A stretch of 64,000 bases of DNA from Streptomyces hydrogenans (GTDB lineage Bacteria; Actinomycetota; Actinomycetes; Streptomycetales; Streptomycetaceae), in assembly GCF_014656075.1 (NCBI RefSeq), contig NZ_BNBS01000016.1, positions 1-64,000 of the forward strand. The letters run 5' to 3'. The notes under the pieces are model-generated. The model had not been told where the DNA came from and did not search any database. It was given only the letters and a program-made list of their open reading frames with translations. Shown here piece after piece: positions 1 through 8,335 of this stretch (the first letter of the stretch is position 1; the number at the start of each line of letters is the position of its first letter). Position numbers and translations under genes: made by a program.

Positions 1-2190
1 GGCGCGGCGGCGGCCGCGCCGGTCGCCCCGGCCGCCGCGCAGGACGCGCGGCAGACCGGCGTGGCGTTCCCGCGCGACGCGGACGTCGTCGGCGCGGGCC
101 CGAGCGGCTTCCTGTCGAAGACCCGCGGCTCGGCACCGGTGTTCCGCTGGACCCGGTACGCGGACGGGACCTCGACCGTGCTGCCCGGGGCCTCCGCCGC
201 CGGCGGCGGCACGGACCTCGTCGTCACCGGAGACCGGGCGATGCTCACCGTCAGCTCCGTGCTGACGGTCCGCGACATGGCGAAGCCGGACGCGGCGCCG
301 GTCGCCCTCGACCTCGACGCGCTCGGCGACTACCTGTACACGGGGCTGGCCGGCGACACGCTGCTGCTCGGCCGCCACGAGGGCGAGGACGACGTGCAGT
401 ACGCCGTCACGCTCGACGCCGAGACGCTCGCCGGGGGCGCGCCGAAGCTCCGCAAGCTGGTCGGAGGGGCCGGGGTCAGCTGCCAGGGCGCCGACGGCGG
501 CTGGACCGACACGGGCTCCGCGCTCTACGACTGCGCGATCGACACGGCCGGGACGAGCGCCAAAATTCTCGTCGATCCCGCCACCGGGAAGGACACCTGG
601 TTCGTCCAGGGACCGGACGAACTGCCCTGGTGGGGGGCCGCCTCCGCCACGCACGCCGCCTGGCGCGAGTCGCGGCGCGGAGGCAGCGGGATCGTCGCCG
701 TCCGCCGGGACGCGCCCACCCAGCAGGTGTGGATCCCGGACGCCGCCGCGTGGACCGACCCGCTGTACCTGGTCGGCGGCTGGCTGGCCTCCGGCGAGCG
801 GGCCCGCATCGAGCAGTCCACGTACCTCCCCGGCACCGACAACCCGACGAAGCGGCCCTTCACCCTCCGGTCGGTCGCCAAGCCCGGCGAGACGTTCACC
901 GCCCTCACCGCCTACTCCTCCGCCGTCGCCGGCCCCGGCGGCTCGCTGCTCGTCCGCGGCGGCACGCCCGAGCACGGCGAAGGGCTGTACCGGATCGCGC
1001 CGCGCGCCGACGGCGGCCGCCCCACGGTCGAACTCGTCGCGTCGACGGGGCAGTCGACCCTCGTCACCCTCCTCGGCTCCTCGACGCCGAACGAGATGAC
1101 CGGCGAGCGGGTCGCGCGCGGCGTCGACCTCGCCTGGGACCTGTCCCGGGGGGACAGCCACGTGTGGCTGACCCTCACCCACCTGCCCAGCCGGACCACC
1201 GTGTACGGCGGTTGGGACCCCGATGACTCCTCCACCGGCGAGCCGCGCCGGATCACCTGGCACTGGGACGGCAAGGACCTGGAGTCCCGGGCCTGGGGCG
1301 CACCCGCCCGCAACGGCGCGTACGAGTGGAAGATCACCGCCCGCCCGGACGAGGGCATCGGGCCGGAGCTCGTCGCCACCGGCCGCTTCTACGTGACCCG
1401 CCCCGCCGCCGCGCACGACTACGACGACGACGGCACCGCCGACCTCCTCACCCGGGACCCCGAGGGCGTGCTGTGGCGCTACGGCACCCGGCCCGCCGCG
1501 ACCGGCGGCTCCCTCACCGACACCGGCGGCACGCGGGTGGGCGGCGGCTGGAAGGCGTACGACCGGCTCGTCTCCGTCGGGAACGTGGCGGGCGGCTCCG
1601 CCCCCGACACAGTCGCCCGCGACCGCTCCGGCGTGCTGTGGCTGTACCAGGGCACCGGACTCAGGAACGCGCCGCTCGCCGCCCGGACGTCGATCGGCGG
1701 CGGCTGGCAGGCGTACGACCGGATCACCGGCGGCAGCGACGTGACGGGCGACGGCCGGCCCGACCTGCTCGCCGCCGACAAGTCCGGCGTGCTGTGGCTG
1801 TACCCGGGCACGGGCAACGCCAGGGCGCCGTTCGCCGCGCGCAAGCGGATCGGGGCCGGCTGGGGCGTCTACAACGAGCTGACGGCCGCCGGGAACCTCG
1901 GCGGCGCCAAGACCGGCGACCTCCTCGCCCGGGACCGCGCGGGCGTGCTCTGGCTGTACCTCGGCAAGGGCGACGGCACCTTCGCGGCCCGCAAGCAGGT
2001 CGGCGGCGGGTGGGGCGCCTTCAAGGGGCTCACCGCCGTCGGCGACGCCAACGGCGACGGCCGCGCCGACCTCGTCGCCTGGAACGGCGACGAGACCTTC
2101 TACGCCGGCACCGGCGACTGGGCGGCCCCCTTCAAGCGGGGTGCCAGGGCGAGCCTGACGCAGGACTCGACGTACGACTCCGCTTTCTGA
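1..2190 (+). CDS. Secreted FG-GAP/VCBS-repeat protein (5' end cut by window)
   Basis: The reading frame is already open at base 1, so the start lies upstream; 729 residues are visible. The first ~15 residues are Ala/Pro-rich and read like the end of a secretion signal, so little is probably missing. The first ~390 residues show no motif I recognise and may form a beta-propeller. Around residues 400-465 there is a FlgD-like Ig segment (NGAYEWKITA). From ~474 to the end run several FG-GAP/VCBS-like units with the recurring core GVLWLY..GTG and GGGW-YD, plus Asp-rich loops (DVTGDGRPD, DANGDGRAD) of the kind that bind Ca2+ in this family. It is likely an extracellular protein of unknown function. 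It ends 4 bp before the convergent nitroreductase. Confidence 0.85.
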   Translation, partial: GAAAAAPVAPAAAQDARQTGVAFPRDADVVGAGPSGFLSKTRGSAPVFRWTRYADGTSTVLPGASAAGGGTDLVVTGDRAMLTVSSVLTVRDMAKPDAAPVALDLDALGDYLYTGLAGDTLLLGRHEGEDDVQYAVTLDAETLAGGAPKLRKLVGGAGVSCQGADGGWTDTGSALYDCAIDTAGTSAKILVDPATGKDTWFVQGPDELPWWGAASATHAAWRESRRGGSGIVAVRRDAPTQQVWIPDAAAWTDPLYLVGGWLASGERARIEQSTYLPGTDNPTKRPFTLRSVAKPGETFTALTAYSSAVAGPGGSLLVRGGTPEHGEGLYRIAPRADGGRPTVELVASTGQSTLVTLLGSSTPNEMTGERVARGVDLAWDLSRGDSHVWLTLTHLPSRTTVYGGWDPDDSSTGEPRRITWHWDGKDLESRAWGAPARNGAYEWKITARPDEGIGPELVATGRFYVTRPAAAHDYDDDGTADLLTRDPEGVLWRYGTRPAATGGSLTDTGGTRVGGGWKAYDRLVSVGNVAGGSAPDTVARDRSGVLWLYQGTGLRNAPLAARTSIGGGWQAYDRITGGSDVTGDGRPDLLAADKSGVLWLYPGTGNARAPFAARKRIGAGWGVYNELTAAGNLGGAKTGDLLARDRAGVLWLYLGKGDGTFAARKQVGGGWGAFKGLTAVGDANGDGRADLVAWNGDETFYAGTGDWAAPFKRGARASLTQDSTYDSAF

Positions 2191-2194
2191 GCCG

Positions 2195-2755
2195 TCACTC
2201 CGCCGGGGCCCAGGGAGCGGCCAGCAGCTCGTCGACGCCGCGCCGCTCCCGGGTCTCCGGCGGGGCGTCGGCCGCCCGCCCCAGCGCCACCATCGACACG
2301 ACGGCCCAGCCCGGTGCGGGGTCCAGCTCCTTGGTGAGCCCCTCCAGGTCGAAGGCCCGGAACTGGTGGGCGGCCAGGCCCATCGCCTGCGCCTGCACCG
2401 TCATGTGGGCGACGGCCTGCCCGAGGTCGTAGTCCGCGAACTCGGAGTACAGCAGCTCCGTGGCGCCGACGTGCCGCCGCGCCAGGGTGACGACGAGCAG
2501 CCCCGCGTCCACCGCCCACCGCGCCGCACTGGGCGCGAGGTACGGCACCACCCGCGCGTGCCCCGGCTCCCCGGGCCGCCCGGTGAAGAACCCCCACGGC
2601 TGCGCGTTCCCCGCCGAAGGCGCCCACCGCGCCGCCTCCAGCAACAGCCGCAGCGCCTCGTCCCCGACGCCCCCCGCCGGATCGAACCGGTACGGGCTGA
2701 ACCGCCCCGCCAGCAGGGGATGAAGACCGCCGAGCGGTTCCGGGCCACGTCGCAT
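2195..2755 (-). CDS. Nitroreductase family protein (FMN-dependent oxidoreductase)
   Basis: A 186-residue protein with the nitroreductase layout: N-terminal RFSPYRFDP, then RWAPSAGNAQPW (the flavin-binding SxxNxQPW-type motif, residues ~43-54), and a C-terminal DLGQAVAHMTVQAQAMGL helix. Members use FMN and NAD(P)H to reduce nitroaromatics, quinones or flavins in the cytoplasm; the substrate here cannot be read. The ATG at 2755 follows a GAGGGG stretch about 12 nt upstream and leaves 29 bp to the exporter stop at 2785. It is therefore probably co-transcribed behind the minus-strand drug exporter. Upstream in-frame GTG codons lie inside the exporter region and were not preferred. Confidence 0.85.
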   Translation of the reverse strand: MRRGPEPLGGLHPLLAGRFSPYRFDPAGGVGDEALRLLLEAARWAPSAGNAQPWGFFTGRPGEPGHARVVPYLAPSAARWAVDAGLLVVTLARRHVGATELLYSEFADYDLGQAVAHMTVQAQAMGLAAHQFRAFDLEGLTKELDPAPGWAVVSMVALGRAADAPPETRERRGVDELLAAPWAPAE

Positions 2756-2784
2756 GTGACGGGGCAACTCCCCTCGTACCAGGG

Positions 2785-4320
2785 CTATTCCCGGTCCTCC
2801 CCCGACACCTCCTTCAGCACCGGGAAGCGGCGGGGGGCCAGGGTGAGGAGGGCCAGGAGGGCGAGGGCGGCCGCGGCGGCGGCGCCGAGGTAGACGTAGT
2901 CGACGGCGGCGGCCACCGCCCGGCGGAGGTGGTCGGCCGCCTCGGCCGTGAGGGTGGCGGGGGCCTCCAGGGCGCGGGCCACGGCGTCGAGGTCGCCGCC
3001 GCCGAGGCGGGCGGCGAGGACGGCGTTGGCCACGGCGCCGAAGAGGGCCGCGCCGGTGCTCTGGCCGACCTGGCGGCAGAAGAGGACGGAGGCGGTGGTG
3101 GTGCCGCGCTCCTCGTAGGGGACCGTCGACTGGACGCCGACCATCAGGGGGAGCTGGAAGAGGCCCAGGCAGGCGCCGAGGAGGAGCATCAGGAGGGCGG
3201 GCTGCCAGGCTTCGCCGGGGTAGGGGAGGAGCGGGAAGGCGAGGAGCAGGGCGAGGGCGCCGGAGATGCCGAGGACGGCCGTCAGGCGGAAGCCGATGCG
3301 GCTGTAGACGCGGTTGGAGAACGCGGCGCTGATCGGCCAGCTCAGCGTCCAGGAGGAGAGGACGAGGCCGGCGGCGATCGGGCCGAGGCCGAGGACCGAC
3401 TGGGCGTAGGTCGGGAGGAAGACGGTCGGGGCGACCATGAGGAGGCCCAGCGCCCCGAGCGCGAGGTTCACGGCGGCGATGGTGCGCCGGCGCCAGACCC
3501 AGCCGGGGATCATCGGCTCCGCCGCCCGGCGCTCCACGACGACGGTGCCCGCGGCGAGGAGCGCCGCGCCGCCCAGCAGGCCCAGGGACGGCGCCGAGAG
3601 CCACGGCCAGGCCACCCCGCCCTGCACGAGCGCGGTCAGCAGCAGCGCGCCGGTCGCGAAGACGCCGAGCGCGCCCGCCCAGTCGATGCGGACCGGGGCC
3701 GTACGGGCGGGCCTGGCGGGCTCCTTGAGGTGCCGCAGGATCATCCAGAGGGCGAGGGCGCCGACCGGCAGGTTGATCAGGAAGATCCAGCGCCAGTCCG
3801 CGTACCCGGCGAGCAGGCCGCCGACCACCGGTCCGGCGATGGACGCCGTGGCCCACACGGAGGACAGCCGCGCCTGGATCCTGGGGCGCTCCTTGAGCGG
3901 GTACAGGTCGGCGGCGATCGTCTGGACGGTGCCCTGGAGGGCGCCGCCGCCCAGGCCCTGGACGACGCGGAAGGCGATGAGCGCGGCCATGTTCCACGCG
4001 GCGGCGCAGAGCAGCGAGCCGAGCAGGAAGAGGATCGTGCCGGCGACGAGGACCGGTTTGCGGCCGAAGGTGTCGCTGAGCTTGCCGTACACGGGGAGGG
4101 TGACGGTGACGGCGAGGAGGTAGCCGGAGAAGAGCCAGGAGAAGACGGAGAGCCCGCCGAGGTCGCCGACGATCTGGGGGACGGCGGTGGCGACGATGGT
4201 GCCGTCGAGGGCGGCGAGCGCCATGCAGAGCATGAGGGCGGCGACGACGGCGCCGCGGCGGCGGTCTGCGGGCGGGGCGTCGTGCGGGGCCCGCGGCGAG
4301 GCGGTTCTGCCGTCGGTCAC
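2785..4320 (-). CDS. MFS drug exporter, DHA2 (EmrB/QacA) family
   Basis: A 511-residue membrane protein typical in length for 14-TM DHA2 transporters. Motif D1 (LDGTIVATAVPQI, about residues 38-50) and motif A (GKLSDTFGRKPV) are both present, followed by regularly spaced hydrophobic segments and an RxxQG motif in TM4 (RVVQGLGGG). Such proteins exchange protons for cationic drugs or dyes at the cytoplasmic membrane. The start is GTG at 4320, preceded by AAAGG about 8 nt upstream; the open frame extends further but lacks a ribosome site. It faces away from the ABC exporter at 4514, and the two share a 193-bp divergent spacer. No dedicated regulator is adjacent. Confidence 0.88.
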   Translation of the reverse strand: MTDGRTASPRAPHDAPPADRRRGAVVAALMLCMALAALDGTIVATAVPQIVGDLGGLSVFSWLFSGYLLAVTVTLPVYGKLSDTFGRKPVLVAGTILFLLGSLLCAAAWNMAALIAFRVVQGLGGGALQGTVQTIAADLYPLKERPRIQARLSSVWATASIAGPVVGGLLAGYADWRWIFLINLPVGALALWMILRHLKEPARPARTAPVRIDWAGALGVFATGALLLTALVQGGVAWPWLSAPSLGLLGGAALLAAGTVVVERRAAEPMIPGWVWRRRTIAAVNLALGALGLLMVAPTVFLPTYAQSVLGLGPIAAGLVLSSWTLSWPISAAFSNRVYSRIGFRLTAVLGISGALALLLAFPLLPYPGEAWQPALLMLLLGACLGLFQLPLMVGVQSTVPYEERGTTTASVLFCRQVGQSTGAALFGAVANAVLAARLGGGDLDAVARALEAPATLTAEAADHLRRAVAAAVDYVYLGAAAAAALALLALLTLAPRRFPVLKEVSGEDRE

Positions 4321-4400
4321 TCTGCCGCCTTTCTCTTTCTTCGTACACCTAAATGTGCGCGGACAGAGTCTCACTCCGACCACGGGCTGAGGAACCCCTA

Positions 4401-4471
4401 GGGGGAGCTCCCCCATGCGAGCCAGGGGACGGTCGTCCCGGCGGAGGACGAGAAGCGGCTTCCCCGCTTCT
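4401..4471. promoter_or_regulatory. Divergent spacer with two inverted repeats
   Basis: Between the MFS exporter (leftward) and the ABC exporter (rightward) lie a perfect palindrome GGGGGAGCTCCCCC at 4401-4414 and an inverted repeat AGAAGCGG-N5-CCGCTTCT at 4451-4471. The second sits immediately before an AT-rich TTAACTTGAACTTACAAA stretch that probably carries the rightward promoter. Either could be an operator or an mRNA hairpin; I cannot assign a regulator. Confidence 0.4.
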
Positions 4472-4513
4472 TAACTTGAACTTACAAACCACCGCATCTG
4501 CGAGGAGAAGACC

Positions 4514-5302
4514 GTGACTTCGGCTGTGACCGTCCCCAGGCACGGGGGTACCGGAGGGAAGACGGCCGTCGCCGCGCGGGCGCGACAGGTCGTCAAGGCG
4601 TACGGCGCGGGGGAGACCGAGGTCCTCGCCCTCGACCACGTCGACGTGGACATCGCCCGCGGGCGCTTCACCGCGATCATGGGGCCCTCGGGGTCCGGCA
4701 AGTCGACCCTGATGCACTGCCTCGCCGGCCTCGACACCGTGACCGGCGGGCAGATCTACCTGGACGAGACCGAGATCACCGGGCTCAAGGACAAGAAGCT
4801 CACCCGGCTGCGCCGGGACCGGATCGGCTTCATCTTCCAGGCGTTCAACCTGCTGCCGACGCTGACCGCGCTGGAGAACATCACGCTGCCGATGGACATC
4901 GCGGGCCGCAAGCCCGACCGGGAGTGGCTGGACCGGGTCGTCGAGACCGTCGGCCTCGCCGGCCGCCTCAAGCACCGCCCGACGGAGCTGTCCGGCGGCC
5001 AGCAGCAGCGGGTGGCCGTCGCGCGGGCGCTCGCCGCCCGGCCGGAGATCATCTTCGGCGACGAGCCGACCGGAAACCTCGACTCGCGCGCCGGTGCCGA
5101 GGTCCTCGGCTTCCTGCGCCGGTCCGTGGACGAGCTGGGCCAGACGATCGTCATGGTCACCCACGACCCGGTCGCCGCCTCCTACGCGGACCGGGTGCTG
5201 TACCTCGCGGACGGGCGGATCGTGGACGAGATGGAGCGGCCGACCGCCGACGCCGTCCTCGACCGGATGAAGGACTTCGACGCGCGCGGGCGGACGTCAT
5301 GA
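4514..5302 (+). CDS. ABC transporter ATP-binding protein (MacB/LolD type)
   Basis: 262 residues. Walker A GPSGSGKST (about residues 57-65), Q-loop in FIFQAFNLLPTLTA, signature LSGGQQQRVAVARAL, Walker B IIFGDEPTGNLD and H-loop VTHDP are all intact. The inserted FQAFNLLPTLTALENI pattern is characteristic of the MacB/LolD/FtsE class, which drives mechanotransmission at the membrane rather than classical import. GTG start at 4514 follows GAGGAGAA. Its stop overlaps the permease start (ATGA at 5299-5302), so the two are translationally coupled. No histidine kinase or response regulator lies next to it, unlike bacitracin-sensing exporters of the same class. It closely resembles the ATPase at 44069-44839. 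Confidence 0.92.
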   Translation: MTSAVTVPRHGGTGGKTAVAARARQVVKAYGAGETEVLALDHVDVDIARGRFTAIMGPSGSGKSTLMHCLAGLDTVTGGQIYLDETEITGLKDKKLTRLRRDRIGFIFQAFNLLPTLTALENITLPMDIAGRKPDREWLDRVVETVGLAGRLKHRPTELSGGQQQRVAVARALAARPEIIFGDEPTGNLDSRAGAEVLGFLRRSVDELGQTIVMVTHDPVAASYADRVLYLADGRIVDEMERPTADAVLDRMKDFDARGRTS

Positions 5303-7872
5303 CCGTCTTCAGAACCTCGTTGCGGAACCTCCTCGCGCACAAGGGGCGGATGGCGCTCTCCGCCGTCGCCGTGCTCCTGTCCGTCGCGTTCGTGTCCGGG
5401 ACCCTGGTCTTCACCGACACGATGAACACCACCTTCGACAAGCTGTTCGCGGTCACCGCGTCCGACGTCACGGTCTCGCCGCGGGAGGCGGACCCGACGG
5501 ACGAGAGCCCGGACACCGGCCGGCCCGAGTCCCTCCCCGCCTCCGTCGTCGCCGAGGTCCGCGGCGCGAAGGGCGTCGCCGACGCGCAGGGCTCCGTCAG
5601 CTCGATGGGCGTCACCGTCGTCGACCGGGACAACAAGAACGTCGGGCCCACCAGCGGCGCCCCGACGATCGCCGTCAACTGGAGCCCGTACGAGCTCCGC
5701 TCGGTGGAGCTGGTCGAGGGCCACGAACCGCGCGGCCCCACCGACGTCGTCGTCGACCGCGGCACCGCGGACAAGCACGGCCTCGAACTCGGCACCCCGC
5801 TCCGCACGATCTCCGCCGACGGCGACTTCACCGCCGCCGTCTCCGGCATCGTCGAGTTCAAGGTCACCAACCCGGGCGCCACCCTCGTCTACTTCGACAC
5901 CGCCACCGCGCAGCGCCAACTGCTCGGCAAGGAGGGCCTGTTCACGCAGGTCATGGTGGACGGTGAGCCGGGCGTCGCCGACACCGCGCTCAAGGCGGAC
6001 GTCGCCGCCGCGCTCGGCGACGGGTTCAAGGTCCAGACGGCGGCCGAGGTCGCCGACGAGGGCAGCGAGGACCTGGCCGGCTTCCTCGACGTCATGAAGT
6101 ACGCGATGCTCGGCTTCGCCGGGATCGCCTTCCTCGTCGGCATCTTCCTCATCGTCAACACCTTCTCCATGCTGGTCGCCCAGCGCACCCGGGAGATCGG
6201 CCTGCTGCGGGCCATCGGCTCCAGCCGCCGGCAGATCAACCGCTCCGTCCTCGTCGAGGCCGTCCTGCTCGGCCTGATCGGCTCGGTCGCCGGCGTCGCC
6301 GCCGGCGTGGGCCTCGCCGTCGGCCTGATGAAGCTCATGTCGTCCATGGGCATGGAGCTGTCCACCCGCGACCTCACCGTCGCCTGGACGACGCCCGTCG
6401 TCGGCCTCGCCCTCGGCGTCCTCGTCACCGTCCTCGCCGCCTACGTCCCGGCCCGCCGGGCCGGCAAGATCTCCCCGATGGCCGCCCTCCGCGACGCCGG
6501 CACCCCCGCCGACGGCCGCGCCGGACGGGTCCGCGCCGTCATCGGCCTGCTCCTCACGCTCGCCGGCGGCGGCGCGCTGTGGGCCGCGACCCAGGCCGAC
6601 AAGGCCGGGACGGGCTCGCTGTGGCTCGGCGCCGGGATCGTGCTGTCGCTGCTCGGCTTCGTCGTCATCGGCCCGGTCCTCGCGGGCGGCGTCGTCCGGG
6701 TCCTCGGCGTCGTCGTCCTGCGGGTCTTCGGCCCCGTCGGCCGGATGGCCGAGCGGAACGCGCTCCGCAACCCGCGCCGCACCGGCGCGACCGGCGCCGC
6801 CCTGATGATCGGGCTCGCGCTCGTCGCCTGCCTCTCCGTCGTCGGCTCCTCCATGGTCGCCTCGGCCACCGACGAGCTCGACCGGTCCGTCGGCGCCGAC
6901 TACATCGTGCAGAACCAGATGGGCGCGCCGATCGTGCCGCAGGCGCAGGCCGCCGTGGAGAAGGTCGCGGGCCTCGACCACGTCACCGAGTACCGGCCGG
7001 TCGACGTCCGGATCACCGACCCGCGCGGCACCACCTCCAAGGAGTGGCTGGCCGCGACCGAGCCGTCCTACCCGGGCGACCTGCGGCGCGAGGTCACCTC
7101 CGGAGACCTGGCCGCCGCGTACGCCCCCGGCGCGATGTCCGTCGGCAGCGACTACGCCACCGGGCACGGCGTGAAGGTCGGCGACACCCTCACCGTCGCC
7201 TTCGCCCACGGCTCGACGGCCAGGCTCAAGGTCGCGGCGATCACGGCGGACACCGGCAACGTCGACAACGGCGCCATGTACACCAACGTCACCACCGCCG
7301 CCGCGCACCTGCCGGCCGAGCGGATGCCGGCCAGCGCGCTGCTCCTCGCGAGCGCGCGGGACGGGCAGGAGGAGGCGGCGTACGCCTCCCTGAAGGAGGC
7401 GCTGGCCCCGTATCCCCAGTACAAGGTCTCCAACCAGGCCGACTACAAGGAGGACCTGAAGGACCAGGTCGGCCAGCTCCTCAACATCGTCTACGGCCTG
7501 CTGGCGCTGGCGATCGTCGTCGCGATCCTCGGCGTGGTCAACACCCTGGCCCTGTCGGTGGTGGAGCGCACCCGCGAGATCGGCCTCATGCGGGCCATCG
7601 GCCTCTCCCGCCGCCAGCTGCGCAGGATGATCCGCCTGGAGTCGGTGGTCATCGCCCTCTTCGGCGCGCTGCTCGGCCTCGGCCTCGGCATGGGCTGGGG
7701 CACGGCCGCCCAGAAGCTCCTCGCGCTGGAGGGGCTCGGCGTCCTGGAGATCCCCTGGACGACGATCCTCACGGTCTTCGTCGGCTCCGCCTTCGTCGGC
7801 CTCTTCGCGGCGCTGGTCCCGGCCTTCCGGGCGGGCCGCATGAACGTCCTGAACGCGATCGCGAGCGAGTGA
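5299..7872 (+). CDS. ABC transporter permease, FtsX/MacB family (duplicated)
   Basis: 857 residues with the double FtsX architecture of actinobacterial permeases: an N-terminal TM (residues ~15-40, ending SGTLVFTDT), an extracytoplasmic domain to ~260, three TM segments to ~400 with the motif QRTREIGLLRAIG, a central hydrophobic linker, a second extracytoplasmic domain, and a final FtsX unit with VVERTREIGLMRAIGLSRRQ. The sequence SVAFVSGTLVFTDT recurs almost unchanged in the permease at 41477-44008. It forms a complex with the preceding ATPase; the exported or extracted substrate (peptide, lipid, lipoprotein) is unknown. The ATG overlaps the ATPase stop by 4 bp. A strong terminator follows at 7881. 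Confidence 0.9.
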   Translation: MTVFRTSLRNLLAHKGRMALSAVAVLLSVAFVSGTLVFTDTMNTTFDKLFAVTASDVTVSPREADPTDESPDTGRPESLPASVVAEVRGAKGVADAQGSVSSMGVTVVDRDNKNVGPTSGAPTIAVNWSPYELRSVELVEGHEPRGPTDVVVDRGTADKHGLELGTPLRTISADGDFTAAVSGIVEFKVTNPGATLVYFDTATAQRQLLGKEGLFTQVMVDGEPGVADTALKADVAAALGDGFKVQTAAEVADEGSEDLAGFLDVMKYAMLGFAGIAFLVGIFLIVNTFSMLVAQRTREIGLLRAIGSSRRQINRSVLVEAVLLGLIGSVAGVAAGVGLAVGLMKLMSSMGMELSTRDLTVAWTTPVVGLALGVLVTVLAAYVPARRAGKISPMAALRDAGTPADGRAGRVRAVIGLLLTLAGGGALWAATQADKAGTGSLWLGAGIVLSLLGFVVIGPVLAGGVVRVLGVVVLRVFGPVGRMAERNALRNPRRTGATGAALMIGLALVACLSVVGSSMVASATDELDRSVGADYIVQNQMGAPIVPQAQAAVEKVAGLDHVTEYRPVDVRITDPRGTTSKEWLAATEPSYPGDLRREVTSGDLAAAYAPGAMSVGSDYATGHGVKVGDTLTVAFAHGSTARLKVAAITADTGNVDNGAMYTNVTTAAAHLPAERMPASALLLASARDGQEEAAYASLKEALAPYPQYKVSNQADYKEDLKDQVGQLLNIVYGLLALAIVVAILGVVNTLALSVVERTREIGLMRAIGLSRRQLRRMIRLESVVIALFGALLGLGLGMGWGTAAQKLLALEGLGVLEIPWTTILTVFVGSAFVGLFAALVPAFRAGRMNVLNAIASE

Positions 7873-7880
7873 CCTCGTGA

Positions 7881-7933
7881 CGCACGCGGTACGGCCCCGG
7901 CGCGGACCCCGCACCGGGGCCGTACCGCGTGCG
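7881..7933. terminator. Strong stem-loop terminator after the ABC operon
   Basis: A perfect 20-bp inverted repeat (7881-7900 and 7914-7933) closes a 13-nt loop 9 bp after the permease stop. There is no U-tract, as is usual for Streptomyces terminators. Confidence 0.85.
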
Positions 7934-8000
7934 GAGGGGGAGGGGGACGGGTGGTGCGCGGGGCCCGGGCGGGCGGTGGGCGGGTGCGGCGGGGGATGCT

Positions 8001-8220
8001 CTCCGCGTCGCGGTCGGGTGGTGCGCGGGTTCGGCCGGAAGGCCGCCGTCGGGCGTCCGGCGGTGTGATCCCCCGCGTCGCGGCCGGGCGGTTCGTGGGT
8101 TCGACAGGAAGGCCGCCGTCGGGTGTCCGGCGGTGTGTTTCTCCGCGTCGCGGGCGGGCGGTTCGTGGGTTCGGCCGGAAGACGTCCGGCGGGTGTGATC
8201 CCCCGCGCCGCGGGCGGGCG
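8001..8220. repeat. 70-bp tandem direct repeat, about 3.3 copies
   Basis: Copies run 8001-8070, 8071-8140 and 8141-8200 (the last lacks 10 bp), followed by a 20-bp partial copy 8201-8220. Each begins with CTCCGCGTCGCGG or a close variant and contains GGGTTCGGCCGGAAGGC and GTCCGGCGGTGTG. The 70-bp unit is not a multiple of 3 and none of the overlapping frames has a plausible start, so it looks non-coding. It fills most of the 463-bp gap between the ABC operon terminator and mfd. No other gene is visible in that gap. Confidence 0.8.
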
Positions 8221-8335
8221 GGCGTCGTAGGGTGGAGGCCCCCGGCCCGTGCGACGTGTCGGGCCGTTCGCGTTGTCCGCTCGCCCGGGTGTCCGCCTGT
8301 CCGTTCACCCTCGTACGTACCGGGATGGAAGCTCC

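Noticed and set aside
2195..4348. A 717-residue minus-strand frame joining nitroreductase and exporter regions
   Set aside because: Only the last 186 residues are nitroreductase; the rest is an out-of-frame reading of the MFS exporter.
7929..8198. A small Arg/Gly-rich protein in the tandem-repeat spacer
   Set aside because: The 70-bp unit shifts frame between copies and there is no ribosome site or recognisable pattern.
8001..8220. CRISPR array
   Set aside because: The repeats are directly adjacent with no unique spacers and no cas genes are present.
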